The notes under the pieces are model-generated. The model did not search any database. It saw only the letters and a program-made list of their open reading frames with translations, and had not been told where the DNA came from. A program made the position numbers and the translations under genes. A stretch of 64,000 nucleotides of DNA from Jeotgalibacillus salarius. GTDB taxonomy: Bacteria; Bacillota; Bacilli; Bacillales; Jeotgalibacillaceae. Positions within the stretch are counted from its first letter, which is position 1. Each line of letters opens with the position of its first letter. The stretch covers positions 317,780 through 381,779 of the forward strand of contig NZ_SORX01000001.1 of NCBI RefSeq assembly GCF_004405125.1, read 5' to 3'. Shown piece after piece: positions 33,905 to 42,579 of the stretch.

Positions 33905-35656
33905 TTAGTCGAGCTGATATACGATGTTTCCTTCCGGATCAACGAGCTGAGCAGCATCACCGTCATTGTTCCAAATGTATGACCCTGTCCAAAGAAGGCG
34001 GTCTGTCCCTGCAGATGCGCCATTTCCAGAAACAATTTGAACGCTTGCACCAGCTGTTAATACATAATCATCGGGAAATGTGTAAGTCTGATTACCTTCA
34101 ACACTGACCAGTTTCCAGTCCTTCATGCTCACGTCTATCGTTCCTTCATTTTTAACAGTCACAACTTCTGTGTCCAGATTTTTACCAGTAATACGAAGCT
34201 TATCTGACAGCTGACCATCATCTCCAGGCATTGGATCCGGATCCTGAGGTTGATCAGGCGCTGTGTACTGCTTACCATTTTCAACAGTCAGTGCGTCACC
34301 GTTACTTGTAAAAATGACCGATCCATCTTCTGTTGCGTAAATGTCTGTCGGGTACTCAGCAAGGCGCTGCACGACCTCATCATGCGGGTGTCCATAAGGA
34401 TTATCACCAAATGAAAGGACAGCATAGTCAGGATCAACTGCCGCTAAAAACGCAACAGATGTACCAGTATTTGAACCATGATGCGAAACTTTCAACACTT
34501 CTGATTCAAGCTCCACACCGGTTGCAATCAGCTCTTCTTCAACTTCTATGCCAGCATCGCCAGTCAGCATAAAGTCCATCTCACCATGTGTCAGCTTAAG
34601 CACGATCGAACCCTCATTCATGTCACTTGCTTCAGGGTCAACTGCGATCGCAGCCAGATCAGTGCGCTCATCATCTGAAAGCTCATCACCCACTCTTACA
34701 TCACTGTAAAAAACGCCCGTGTCTTCAATCGCATCTAAGTAATCTTCAAATACCTGTGTCGTATGTACCTGACCGCTGTCAAATACTTCTTTCACATCAT
34801 AGTTACGAATCACATCAGCAGCACCGCCAACATGGTCTGCATCCGGATGTGTAATAATGAGCGTATCAATCCGCGTCACACCTTCAGCCTGCAATGCCGC
34901 TTCAGTTACTGAACCATAACGGCCCGCACCCACAAGCGTTACTTCGCCATTCGTATGCTCAATCAAAATCGCGTCTCCCTGGCCAACGTCAAGGAACGTC
35001 ACTGCAATCTCGCCTAATTCCCCAATCTGTCCAGACCCGCTATGATCACGAAACGATTCATTTAATAGTCTTGCCATAAACAACGCAAAGTGCTGACGCT
35101 GAAGCTTATTTTCCGGCTTAAAAGAACCGTCCTGATAACCAGTCGTCACCCCAGCATTCGCAATCCTGCTGATATGGTCATTCGCCCAGTGACCACTTGC
35201 CACATCACTAAACGAGTAATCTTTTCCAGACGAAAGATCATAGCCCTCAGCCATAATCTTCGCCATCTGCGCACGCGTCAGCGTACCATATGCATCAAAA
35301 AAGCGCGTTCCATTCTCAGCTGTTTTGCCTCCAATAAAGCCTAACTCAACAGCCTTCGCAACTTCATTATAACCATAATTCCCAGGACGAAGATCCGTAA
35401 AACCAGGATCCAGCACTTCATTCTCCTGAATATCCTCAATCCCCATCTCACGCAAAATCATCTGCACCGCCTGCAGCCTGTTCAGCGCATTTCCAGGACG
35501 AAAAGTGCCATTATCATAACCCTTAATAATCCCCTCACCAGTCAGGAAATCAATCTCATCCTCATACATACTGACATCACTGAACGCAGCATCAGCTGAG
35601 AGTGGTGCACTTAGTAATAGGCTAGCTGTGACTGTAGAAATAAATAGTTTTTTCAT
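33905..35656 (-). CDS. SLH-anchored ComEC-type metallo-beta-lactamase with lamin-tail domain
   Basis: The 583-residue exported protein has a signal peptide (to about 23) and three SLH domains (about 24-70, 84-140, 147-200). A metallo-beta-lactamase domain follows (about 215-455) with FLDVGQGDA, the metal motif HPDADH (270-275), TGDAG (Asp367), SHHGS (392-393) and GHPHDEV. These are as in the C-terminal domain of ComEC, where the domain is thought to cleave DNA. The last 95 residues form a lamin-tail domain (LRITGKNLDTEVVTVKN ... WNNDGDAAQLVDPEG). It probably acts as a surface hydrolase or nuclease. It is followed by DUF3006. Confidence 0.9.
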   Translation of the reverse strand: MKKLFISTVTASLLLSAPLSADAAFSDVSMYEDEIDFLTGEGIIKGYDNGTFRPGNALNRLQAVQMILREMGIEDIQENEVLDPGFTDLRPGNYGYNEVAKAVELGFIGGKTAENGTRFFDAYGTLTRAQMAKIMAEGYDLSSGKDYSFSDVASGHWANDHISRIANAGVTTGYQDGSFKPENKLQRQHFALFMARLLNESFRDHSGSGQIGELGEIAVTFLDVGQGDAILIEHTNGEVTLVGAGRYGSVTEAALQAEGVTRIDTLIITHPDADHVGGAADVIRNYDVKEVFDSGQVHTTQVFEDYLDAIEDTGVFYSDVRVGDELSDDERTDLAAIAVDPEASDMNEGSIVLKLTHGEMDFMLTGDAGIEVEEELIATGVELESEVLKVSHHGSNTGTSVAFLAAVDPDYAVLSFGDNPYGHPHDEVVQRLAEYPTDIYATEDGSVIFTSNGDALTVENGKQYTAPDQPQDPDPMPGDDGQLSDKLRITGKNLDTEVVTVKNEGTIDVSMKDWKLVSVEGNQTYTFPDDYVLTAGASVQIVSGNGASAGTDRLLWTGSYIWNNDGDAAQLVDPEGNIVYQLD

Positions 35657-35710
35657 ATTGTTGCCTCCTTTTGATTATTGGTAATTAGGTGGTTAATGCG
35701 CAATGCTCGT

Positions 35711-35855
35711 GTGCATGCTGGGGACGGAGGTTAAATAGTCACAAAATGTACTCACCGGGGACAGGTTCAAAACCACTACTCTAGGCATTTCATGTGTAAC
35801 TCTGTCCCTGCAGTGTACATTTCATGTCACTCTGACCTCCGTCCCCACAATGCAC
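35711..35855. repeat. Complete composite nested repeat (class A)
   Basis: The left side has GTGCATGCTGGGGACGGAGG, ATGTACTCAC and CGGGGACAGGTT. The right side has TAACTCTGTCCCTGCAGTGT, ACATTTCATGTCAC and GACCTCCGTCCCCACAATGC. It lies upstream of the SLH-MBL gene. Confidence 0.9.
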
Positions 35856-36161
35856 ATAAAAAAAGAGCCTCTATAAGATAGCTCTCACTAAACAAGATAA
35901 TTGATGCTGATAACATTTCACTATTATACAATTATATTACAATCATGATATTTTTTAAATGGGTTCACTGAAATGCTAGGGATAACCTAGTTTAATAGTC
36001 ATTTCTTAATGTTTATTATTTTAGCTACGACTTAATTGATTTCCAGAAAGTACTCCCATGATAAGAGCATATTTCCTATTACCATCTTAATAATTTATTA
36101 AATTACTTCGAGTGTTAAAAATTGAAGGTGTATGTTGCTTGTTCTCCAGATGCTGGTAAAC
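35856..36161. other. AT-rich intergenic region
   Basis: Between the composite repeat and the hairpin after the beta-propeller-like gene there is about 300 bp without a supported gene. GAGCCTCTATAAGATAGCTC (35875-35894) is a weak hairpin. Nothing else was recognised. Confidence 0.3.
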
Positions 36162-36190
36162 CGAAGGCGAGGATCTGACCCTCGCCTTCG
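36162..36190. terminator. Hairpin after the beta-propeller-like gene
   Basis: CGAAGGCGAG and CTCGCCTTCG are perfect 10-bp complements around a 9-nt loop, starting three bases after the stop codon on the minus strand and followed by GTTTACC. It lacks a proper T-run. A related hairpin follows the paralogue at 54218-54241. Confidence 0.55.
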
Positions 36191-36192
36191 CT

Positions 36193-37092
36193 CTACTCTT
36201 CAAGCATTCTCATCGTCAACTCTACTCTATAGATTCCGGAGTCATTCAAGACAAACAGCCAATTACCACGTATCCTGATTGCTGATTCTTCACTATACAG
36301 GTCGTTTCCTTCCTGATCTTTTAAAGCGAATGCTTTGTCTTTCTTATAGACACCCTCCTGCTTTTTTAATGACCACAGCAATTTGGAATGATAATCATAA
36401 GTTATGAGGGATTCATTAATAATTGTTATAGGTCCAACTTCCATCACCTCTTCAATCTCGCTATGCTGAACTCGTCCAAAATGGTCTAGATGAATGATTG
36501 CAGAAAATAGTGAGTAGTAAGCGAAGATACTATTCGCTTTCTGTATATTAAGGTAATATAACTCATTGATCATGGGTAGATGTGGACGGAAAAGAACTTC
36601 TCCTTTTGATGAAAAAGCAACCAGACCTGACGAACCAATCGGCTCATCCCATCCATAATTCCCATATACCCCTTCCTCATAATAGCCTGCCCAAATCGTA
36701 TCTTCGTCATCAATCGCAACTGCAGAAATGCCGTCACCTAACACAAATTTATACAGACATTCACCATCCAGACTATACCGTCCTGCATTTTTCTGTATCC
36801 AGTCATCTGTCCGCACACACCTTGCAGAGGCGAGTAATAACGTACCATCTGTAAATGTATCAAAATGAGTTGGTGGAAACGGCATATCTTTTATCACAAT
36901 AGAAATAATATTGTCCCCATCAAACTGGTACATCATAAAATCCTCCCGAAACGTTCTTTGATCCTGATTGATAAAAGGAGTCATATCCGTTTCGTGAAAA
37001 AGAATCTTATGATCACGGGTGATTACCGCTCTGTACCTTGCAGGTATTGGCAAAACTACGTCGCTCCATTTTTCGAGTGTGATTGAATTCAT
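36193..37092 (-). CDS. Uncharacterised beta-propeller-like protein (paralogue 1)
   Basis: The 299-residue cytoplasmic protein has no signal peptide. Repeated beta motifs such as VAIDDEDTIWAGYYEEGVYG and LVAFSSKGEVLFRP resemble blades of six- or seven-bladed propellers. FDTFTDGTLLLASARC is strongly conserved with the paralogue at 54245-55141. No catalytic motif stands out. The two copies are 18 kb apart and lie on the same strand, each followed by a GC hairpin. Function is unknown; a ligand-sensing or scaffold role would be guesswork. Confidence 0.7.
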   Translation of the reverse strand: MNSITLEKWSDVVLPIPARYRAVITRDHKILFHETDMTPFINQDQRTFREDFMMYQFDGDNIISIVIKDMPFPPTHFDTFTDGTLLLASARCVRTDDWIQKNAGRYSLDGECLYKFVLGDGISAVAIDDEDTIWAGYYEEGVYGNYGWDEPIGSSGLVAFSSKGEVLFRPHLPMINELYYLNIQKANSIFAYYSLFSAIIHLDHFGRVQHSEIEEVMEVGPITIINESLITYDYHSKLLWSLKKQEGVYKKDKAFALKDQEGNDLYSEESAIRIRGNWLFVLNDSGIYRVELTMRMLEE

Positions 37093-37152
37093 ATGTAGTA
37101 CTCCTTTCTGCGAAGACTGGGGTCAGCCCCCATACTTTGTGCCTCGCTCTCC

Positions 37153-37674
37153 TTAGTGACTAATCTTAATGATAACCTCCCAATTCCCCTCGATCACAGC
37201 AATATTTTGGGCTTCTTCAATGATTGTGTTATCTATTGCGAGTGCAAATGCTCTTGGGGATGCATCATCAGTACAGGCTTTTTCAATCACTGGAAAATGA
37301 ATTTCGATATTGTTAGTATCTGGAGCTTTTCCTATGGCACCAATCTCTTTTTCGCAACTGCTGGATTCGAAGTTAGTAAGCAATAAAACCGATTGTTCCT
37401 CGAATAGAATAGCTGGTTGTTCTTCTTCAAAAGAATAACGCGCCCAGGCTTCATCCAGCTCAGCTTCAGATTGTACAATTTCAGCAGACATATTTGAACT
37501 TAGCCCATTTGTTTCAGACACTTCGATATACCTGAAATTTTCTGGCGCGGTCTTTTCAGAGGTCAGGATTGAATAGTCTATCGGCTCTTCTACCTCGATG
37601 CCATTATTGCACGCGCATAAAATACTGATAATCAGTATAAATAATAACATTTTAGTGAAGCGAATCCGAACCAC
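37153..37674 (-). CDS. Putative lipoprotein of unknown function
   Basis: The 173-residue product starts at a GTG with GGGGG seven bases upstream. Its signal peptide ends in a lipobox-like ILCAC. The mature part is acidic and contains two Cys (SSSCEKEIG and EKACTDD) that could form a disulphide. PRAFALAIDNTIIEEAQN and NWEVIIKI are predicted strands and helices of no family I recognise. It lies divergent to the decayed CueP copy and upstream of the beta-propeller-like gene on the same strand. Confidence 0.6.
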   Translation of the reverse strand: MVRIRFTKMLLFILIISILCACNNGIEVEEPIDYSILTSEKTAPENFRYIEVSETNGLSSNMSAEIVQSEAELDEAWARYSFEEEQPAILFEEQSVLLLTNFESSSCEKEIGAIGKAPDTNNIEIHFPVIEKACTDDASPRAFALAIDNTIIEEAQNIAVIEGNWEVIIKISH

Positions 37675-37800
37675 TTTTAAACCCCCTTTTTTTAATATGT
37701 AGTCTTCATTATCTCACAGTTACCTTTTTATGGTTAAAAAAATTTGACCTCTGAACATTTTATGTCATTTTTCTTATATCGCTTTCATTTACAAAATAGA

Positions 37801-37815
37801 TACTCTAATGGGGTA
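37801..37815 (+). promoter_or_regulatory. Second copy of the CueP-type operator/promoter
   Basis: TACTCTAATGGGGTA matches the element before the intact CueP-like gene (TACTATAATGGGGTA at 20906-20920) at 14 of 15 positions. It lies about 30 bp from the start of the decayed gene. Confidence 0.5.
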
Positions 37816-37846
37816 TAAGAATTTTACATTTAGGGTGTGACAGCTC

Positions 37847-38368
37847 ATGAAGAAGTGGTCAATGTTTATTTTGCTGCTCGTGTCAGTTGTGCTCGCTCGT
37901 TGCAACATTGATAGTAGCAGCTCGGTGAATGAAGAACTTGATATCAAAAGTTTAGTTGAGGAATTCAGTACGCGTGAGCTCAGTGCTGAGTAGGCTTCTA
38001 TTAATGGGAAAAATTTAATTGTAAATGAGAAAGACGAGAGTAAAAATGTTTATAACATTTCAAACGAAGACTTTTTCGTGTCAATTTCGCCTTACGAAAA
38101 CCAAACGCACCCATACACATTCCATAGCCTGACAGGCTGACAGGGTGAAATGGTTGAAGAAACATTTAAAGTTTATATAGAAGATGAAGAAGGAAACGTC
38201 ATCATCGACGAAGAAATGACAACTTATGAGAACGGATTTATCGACCTCTGGCTCCCGCGTGACAAAATGTATAATGTCACAATTGAACACGACAGCAAGA
38301 GCACAGAATCACAAATCTCCATGTACGAAGCTGACGCTACCTGCATCACAACTATACAGCTGGCATAA
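37847..38368 (+). pseudogene. Decayed CueP family lipoprotein gene
   Basis: A continuous reading frame of 173 codons aligns end to end with the CueP-like lipoprotein at 20950 but contains TAG at codon 49 (37991) and TGA at codon 98 (38138). The TGA replaces the conserved Cys of HSLTGC. The other Cys of that motif has become Tyr (HPYTFHS), so the copper site is lost. The signal peptide region and downstream terminator are still recognisable, and no frameshift has occurred. Selenocysteine at the TGA is unlikely given the second stop and the Cys-to-Tyr change. Confidence 0.88.
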
Positions 38369-38369
38369 C

Positions 38370-38412
38370 AAAAGCGAAGCGCCTGATATATTTAGGAGCT
38401 TCGCTTTTTATA
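38370..38412 (+). terminator. Terminator of the decayed CueP gene
   Basis: AAAGCGAAGC (38371-38380) and GCTTCGCTTT form a perfect stem followed by TTTTTAT, just after the stop codon. Confidence 0.8.
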
Positions 38413-38471
38413 TGGATTCAATAATTAATGTTCTACCTATGTGACTATAGCAAAGCGTTCCCCAAAGATCA

Positions 38472-39530
38472 TCACGAAATCTCCCATTTCAATATTTCTG
38501 CAGTCGGCTCTTCTTTGAAGAATAAATTTCCACCATACTCAAGACAATACGGTTCTGATGATTTCAATACTTTAAATCTATATTCTCTAGTGGCTGATTC
38601 TCCAGGATATAAGTCGTTGAAGAAACCGTACTGAGGAACAGGTTCTTCATTCTGGAAATATAATTTAAACGCACCTTGAGGAATAACATCTTTAGTATGA
38701 TTGGTTTCTGTATAGTTAAATATATATTCGTAAAAACCACCTTGATCTATCTTTTCAAGGCTATTCAATTCGACAGTCATCCCATTATCGCCTGATACAT
38801 AGGGCTGATTGAGCTCTAAATATTCGAAACTAACCTGTGTGGATTGTAAAGTAATGTTCACTTCATTTTCTGCATCAGCGTTAACCGTCAGCTCCTGTAA
38901 TTCATATGCTTCATAGTTTTCATGTGTGACTGACAAAGAATATTCGCCTGATTCCACTAAAATTATAAACTCTCCATTGCCGATTGTGATAGCTTCAGCG
39001 ACAATGTCATTGTTTTCATCGTATAGTTGTATTTCAGCTCCTGAAATCAATTCACCTTTATCATCCTTAATCGTCCCTACGAAATTAACTTTTTGTTCCG
39101 GCTCTGGATCAGGATCTGGACTCGGGCCAGGTGATCCCGGCTTGAAGAAATCATTGAAGTTTCTTTCTAAAAATAAAGAAAAGTGCTGTCTTTGTATAAA
39201 AGCATTTGGTCTAAAAGTTTGGTCACTGTAACCAGTAGTAATTTTATTAGCTACTAAAGCTTGAATATTGGAGTAAGCCCAATGATTTTCATTAACATCT
39301 GTAAAATTTGAATTCGTATTTCCTTCTAAATCATAAGCCCGTGAAAGAATTGCAGCCATCTGTGCTCGAGTTACTGTTTCCCATGGTTTAAAATAGCCGT
39401 TACTTCCATTAATAATATCTAATTCAACTGCATTGGCTACCTTATCATACCCATAGCCACCAGGACTCATGTCATGAAAATTTAGATTTGGTGCAGTCAA
39501 ATCTTTAACATCCATTCCCCGCAATATCAT
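38472..39530 (-). pseudogene. 5'-truncated SLH protein with carboxypeptidase-regulatory-like domain
   Basis: The frame begins MILRGMDVKDL, which is the end of a first SLH domain. Upstream only VQ remains before non-homologous AT-rich DNA, so the signal peptide, most of SLH-1, the ribosome-binding site and the promoter are gone. SLH-2 and SLH-3 are intact (VTRAQMAAILSRAYDL, ERNFNDFF region). A Pro-rich linker (GPSPDPDPEPE) follows. Next comes a carboxypeptidase-regulatory-like beta domain (VNFVGTIKDDKGELISGAEI) and a further beta domain with YNYTETNH-like FNYTETN. The gene is probably not expressed as a surface protein. Confidence 0.75.
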
Positions 39531-39537
39531 TTGAACT

Positions 39538-39574
39538 ATGCATTTAATACTATTTATTTAACAATATTTTTACA
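39538..39574. repeat. AT-rich motif at the truncation point of the SLH gene (copy 1)
   Basis: ATGC(A)TTTAATACTATTT followed by ATTTAACA and a TATTTTTACA tail lies exactly where homology to intact SLH genes stops. A near-identical stretch lies at 49138-49174, differing at a few positions. It could mark an excised element or a recombination joint. Confidence 0.55.
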
Positions 39575-39613
39575 TATAAAAATCCCGCTCTTCTATAATG
39601 AAGAACGGGTTTT
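39575..39613 (-). terminator. Terminator of the SLH-subtilase gene
   Basis: On the minus strand CCCGTTCTTC and GAAGAGCGGG pair around ATTATA with one mismatch, followed by ATTTTTATAT. It begins just after the stop codon. Confidence 0.8.
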
Positions 39614-39618
39614 ACTCC

Positions 39619-42021
39619 TCACTCCAGCACCCTGGCTAAAAACACCGCATACTGAGCTCTCGTCACAGGGTCGTTCGGTCTGAAATGACCATTTGACCCC
39701 GTTGTAACGCCATTATGATAAAGCACTTGTATATAATCCGTTGCCCAATGGTCTGAAGGAATATCTTCAAATCCCGGATCAGTTTTCCCCTCTAACCCAA
39801 AGCTCAGGACAAGAATTTTCGCCATTTGCGCTCTTGTCAGAGGTGCTTCCGGTTGGAAATTAGTTGTTTTTGCAAAGATACCTGCCTGCTGCATGCTCAT
39901 AATTTCAGCATTGTAAAGATAAGACTCCGGTACATCCTGATAAACCGAAGGATCCTGAATTGCCGGCAGATCTGTAATCCGTGACAAAAGCAGTGCTACG
40001 TGACTACGCTTAATTGGCTGCTCAGGACGGAAAGTGTTGTCGCTGTAGCCCTTAATAATATCCTCAGACACCAAAGACATGATCTGATTACTTGCCCAGT
40101 AATCGGCGGAGACGTCTTTAAAATCTGTCGAAGACGTTTCAACAACTGGCTCTTCAACTTTTAACTCATCCACGATAATGGGAATGGATACACTGATCCC
40201 TTCATAAGTGAATTCCAGCGAGGTCCTGCCCTGCTGGTGGAATTGAATGATTCCATCTCTAATCGTCGCGATGTATGGATCCTGAATCTCCGCATTCACT
40301 TCTTCTAAAGTGACGTTTTCAAACTGATCTTTTGCGATGTAATAGCGTATCTCAGGCTGATAGATTTCCCCCTGTTCACCCTGGATAATAGTATCGGCTG
40401 TAACTTCGCCTTCAACCTGAATCGGAACCGTCAGTTGACTACCCATGAATGTAATATTCAGTTCGTATTCTCCAGCACGAATCAGTAAGAGACTCCCATC
40501 CTCATTTATACTCAAGCCCTGATCATTACTTGAAGTCCTTTTCCCTTCATCCGGGTTTAGAATCCTGGCGCCGCCAACTGCCATCTGAACAATAATTTTA
40601 GGCATCAATTTCTCACCGATCGTCCCATTTAATGACCCTTCAACACTTAATAAAGGTATTACCCTTAAGGAAATCCTATGAGTTTTATCCTGATAAGTCA
40701 CCGTGATTTCAGCTTCACCAGTCCGTTTAAAATAAACCTCGGCACCCGTAACTTCTGCAACCTCTTCATTAGAAGATCTCCACACTGCCTCGCCATTCGT
40801 AACAAGGTCAGTAATCCCCCCATTTTCTAATAGAGCAATTGCATTCAGTTGTTGCTTATCACCTACAAAACCTTCCATCTCTGAAGGTCCTTCGATGTCC
40901 TTTACCTGATTGGGCGGTGTAAGCTGTGCCAGTTTTTGAAGCTGTAAAAGTCCTTCTCCGTAATAGATGTCACGGCCCTTCAACCCAAGATCAACAGTGG
41001 CTTTCAGCAGTTGATCTTTTATCCATTTGGAGTCAGCTAGTGGATATTTCTCCATTAATAAGGCTGCTGCACCTGTTACATAAGGTGCTGCCATGGAGGT
41101 GCCACTCATTCTCACATACCGCTGATTTAGGTAAGTGCTGCCGATGTCTGTTCCTGGTGCGACCAGGTCCACGGCTGTTCCTCTAGATGAAAAGTTGGCG
41201 TAATTGCGGTATCGGTCCACCGCTCCTACAGCAATCGTTTCAGGATAGGCAGCAGGAAAGGAGACACGGTGCCCCGCTTCCTGCCCATTGTTACCTGAAG
41301 AAGCAATCATCAGCACTCCGGCAGCTTCTGCCTGCTGCATGGCTCTGCGGGCAGCAAAAGAATCGTACTCTGAGCCCAGACTCATATTTACGATATCCAG
41401 ATCATTTCTTATTGCCCAGTCCAGTGCAGCAATCATACTGGCGAGCGTGCCCGTGCCTGTATGATCAAATGCCTTTAATGCATAAACTTCCGCACCTGAA
41501 GCAATACCTTTAATCCCACTCTGATTATCCAGTGCGGAAGCGATTCCAGCAACATGTGTACCATGTCCATTGTCATCAATATATGATGATGTATAATCCA
41601 CAAAAGACGCACCGCCGGCAACCTTCAAATCATTATGCGGTGCAATCCCTGAGTCAATGATTCCAATTTTAATTCCTTTACCCGTAAGTTCAGAATCCCA
41701 TAATGCAGGTGCCTGTATCATCAGAGGCCCCCATTCCACAAACTGTTCATCCAGTGAAATCTCAATATTTCTTTCTATGTGTCTGATCATTTCTGACTGA
41801 CGCAGTGTCTCATAAGCTGTGACAGAAAGCCTTACTTCTGCGAGATTAAAATTCTCATAGTAAGTAATAATCTTGCCGCCCGCTTCACTAATCAGCTGTC
41901 TTCCTTCATCACTTTCAAATTCAATCAAAAATTCTCCTTCTAACTGCTTTCCAAAAGCCTCAGTCTCAATAAACATAAATGGAATAAGCAGCAATAAGAA
42001 TGAATATATATGTTTCAACAA
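39619..42021 (-). CDS. SLH-anchored subtilisin-like serine protease
   Basis: The 800-residue exported protein has a signal peptide (to about 23), then an inhibitor-I9-like propeptide (about 28-88). The S8 peptidase domain has catalytic Asp123 (IIDSG), His153 (NGHGTHVAG) and Ser309 (SGTSMAAP), with oxyanion Asn in SSGNNG. Two Ig-like or Big-type beta regions (about 380-620) precede three C-terminal SLH domains (about 635-800; SADYWASNQIMSLV, LTRAQMAKILVLSF, VTRAQYAVFLARV). It is a cell-surface protease like other SLH-subtilases of Bacillales. It lies on the same strand as the truncated SLH gene. Confidence 0.93.
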   Translation of the reverse strand: MLKHIYSFLLLLIPFMFIETEAFGKQLEGEFLIEFESDEGRQLISEAGGKIITYYENFNLAEVRLSVTAYETLRQSEMIRHIERNIEISLDEQFVEWGPLMIQAPALWDSELTGKGIKIGIIDSGIAPHNDLKVAGGASFVDYTSSYIDDNGHGTHVAGIASALDNQSGIKGIASGAEVYALKAFDHTGTGTLASMIAALDWAIRNDLDIVNMSLGSEYDSFAARRAMQQAEAAGVLMIASSGNNGQEAGHRVSFPAAYPETIAVGAVDRYRNYANFSSRGTAVDLVAPGTDIGSTYLNQRYVRMSGTSMAAPYVTGAAALLMEKYPLADSKWIKDQLLKATVDLGLKGRDIYYGEGLLQLQKLAQLTPPNQVKDIEGPSEMEGFVGDKQQLNAIALLENGGITDLVTNGEAVWRSSNEEVAEVTGAEVYFKRTGEAEITVTYQDKTHRISLRVIPLLSVEGSLNGTIGEKLMPKIIVQMAVGGARILNPDEGKRTSSNDQGLSINEDGSLLLIRAGEYELNITFMGSQLTVPIQVEGEVTADTIIQGEQGEIYQPEIRYYIAKDQFENVTLEEVNAEIQDPYIATIRDGIIQFHQQGRTSLEFTYEGISVSIPIIVDELKVEEPVVETSSTDFKDVSADYWASNQIMSLVSEDIIKGYSDNTFRPEQPIKRSHVALLLSRITDLPAIQDPSVYQDVPESYLYNAEIMSMQQAGIFAKTTNFQPEAPLTRAQMAKILVLSFGLEGKTDPGFEDIPSDHWATDYIQVLYHNGVTTGSNGHFRPNDPVTRAQYAVFLARVLE

Positions 42022-42100
42022 TCATTCCTCCATTTGTACATTCTAAGTTGTTAGTCTTTATATCGGAGTACCTATTGAAGAATTGAATAAACAACACGTA

Positions 42101-42131
42101 AAAAACCTGCTGTACGTTCAGCAGGTTTTTC
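42101..42131. terminator. Bidirectional terminator after the Asp-rich gene remnant
   Basis: AACCTGCTG and CAGCAGGTT form a perfect stem around TACGTT-like loop bases, with A-runs and T-runs on both sides. On the minus strand it follows the 3' remnant at 42165-42320. Confidence 0.75.
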
Positions 42132-42164
42132 GGTGATGGTATATTCAGACTATGATTGAATTAA

Positions 42165-42320
42165 TTACTCATCATCTTTATCTTCTTGGTCGTCATCTTC
42201 CTGATCATCATCATCATTATCGTCATCTTCGTCTTCCTCATCCTGCTCATCATCTTCAAGCTCAAATTTCAATCTGCTGCCATCTGCAAATTTAACATGA
42301 ACTTCAAGTTCTTCAGGCAA
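42165..42320 (-). pseudogene. 3' remnant of a gene encoding an Asp/Glu-rich tail
   Basis: A minus-strand frame of about 52 codons reads PEELEVHVKFADGSRLKFEL and then an almost pure Asp/Glu/Gln tail ending KDDE and TAA. It has no ribosome-binding site and only a TTG as possible start, with an in-frame TGA further upstream. A good terminator follows. This looks like the surviving end of a larger, probably exported, acidic protein. Family unknown. Confidence 0.5.
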
Positions 42321-42387
42321 ATAAGGGCATAAAAGATTATTTTTAAATCATATTTGGTTATAAAGAAATAATAGCTTAGATGTGGTA

Positions 42388-42475
42388 TTGGGAACAGAGG
42401 TTAAGTAACACGTTCTGCACTTCCCAGAAACAGGTGCAACTACTGTGTCCCTATCCTGTACATTTGATAGCACTG
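42388..42475. repeat. Decayed composite repeat
   Basis: TTGGGAACAGAGGTTAAGTA, AGAAACAGGTGCAAC, TGTGTCCCTATCCTGTACAT and GATAGCACTGCTATC follow the module order of the class A repeat with many changes. Confidence 0.55.
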
Positions 42476-42485
42476 CTATCTTGAT

Positions 42486-42559
42486 ATGCCACTTTTAGAG
42501 GGATTCCGCTTCGGTCCTCTTGTACCCCCTGCCAAATCACATGCTTATTCAAGTGGCAT
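42486..42559. other. Nested stem structure of unknown role
   Basis: ATGCCACTT (42486-42494) and AAGTGGCAT (42551-42559) form a closing stem. Inside, AGAGG and CCTCT with CCGCTTCGG form a second hairpin with a short loop. There is no T-run. It lies about 20 bp downstream of the large protein gene on the minus strand. It may be a processed 3' structure, a structured RNA or a mobile-element remnant. Confidence 0.4.
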
Positions 42560-42579
42560 GGAAAACTGTAACACGCTTC

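Noticed and set aside
38138-38140. Selenocysteine at the TGA replacing a conserved Cys in the CueP copy
   Set aside because: A TAG lies earlier in the same frame, the partner Cys is mutated to Tyr, and no SECIS-like element is obvious. Pseudogene decay explains it better.
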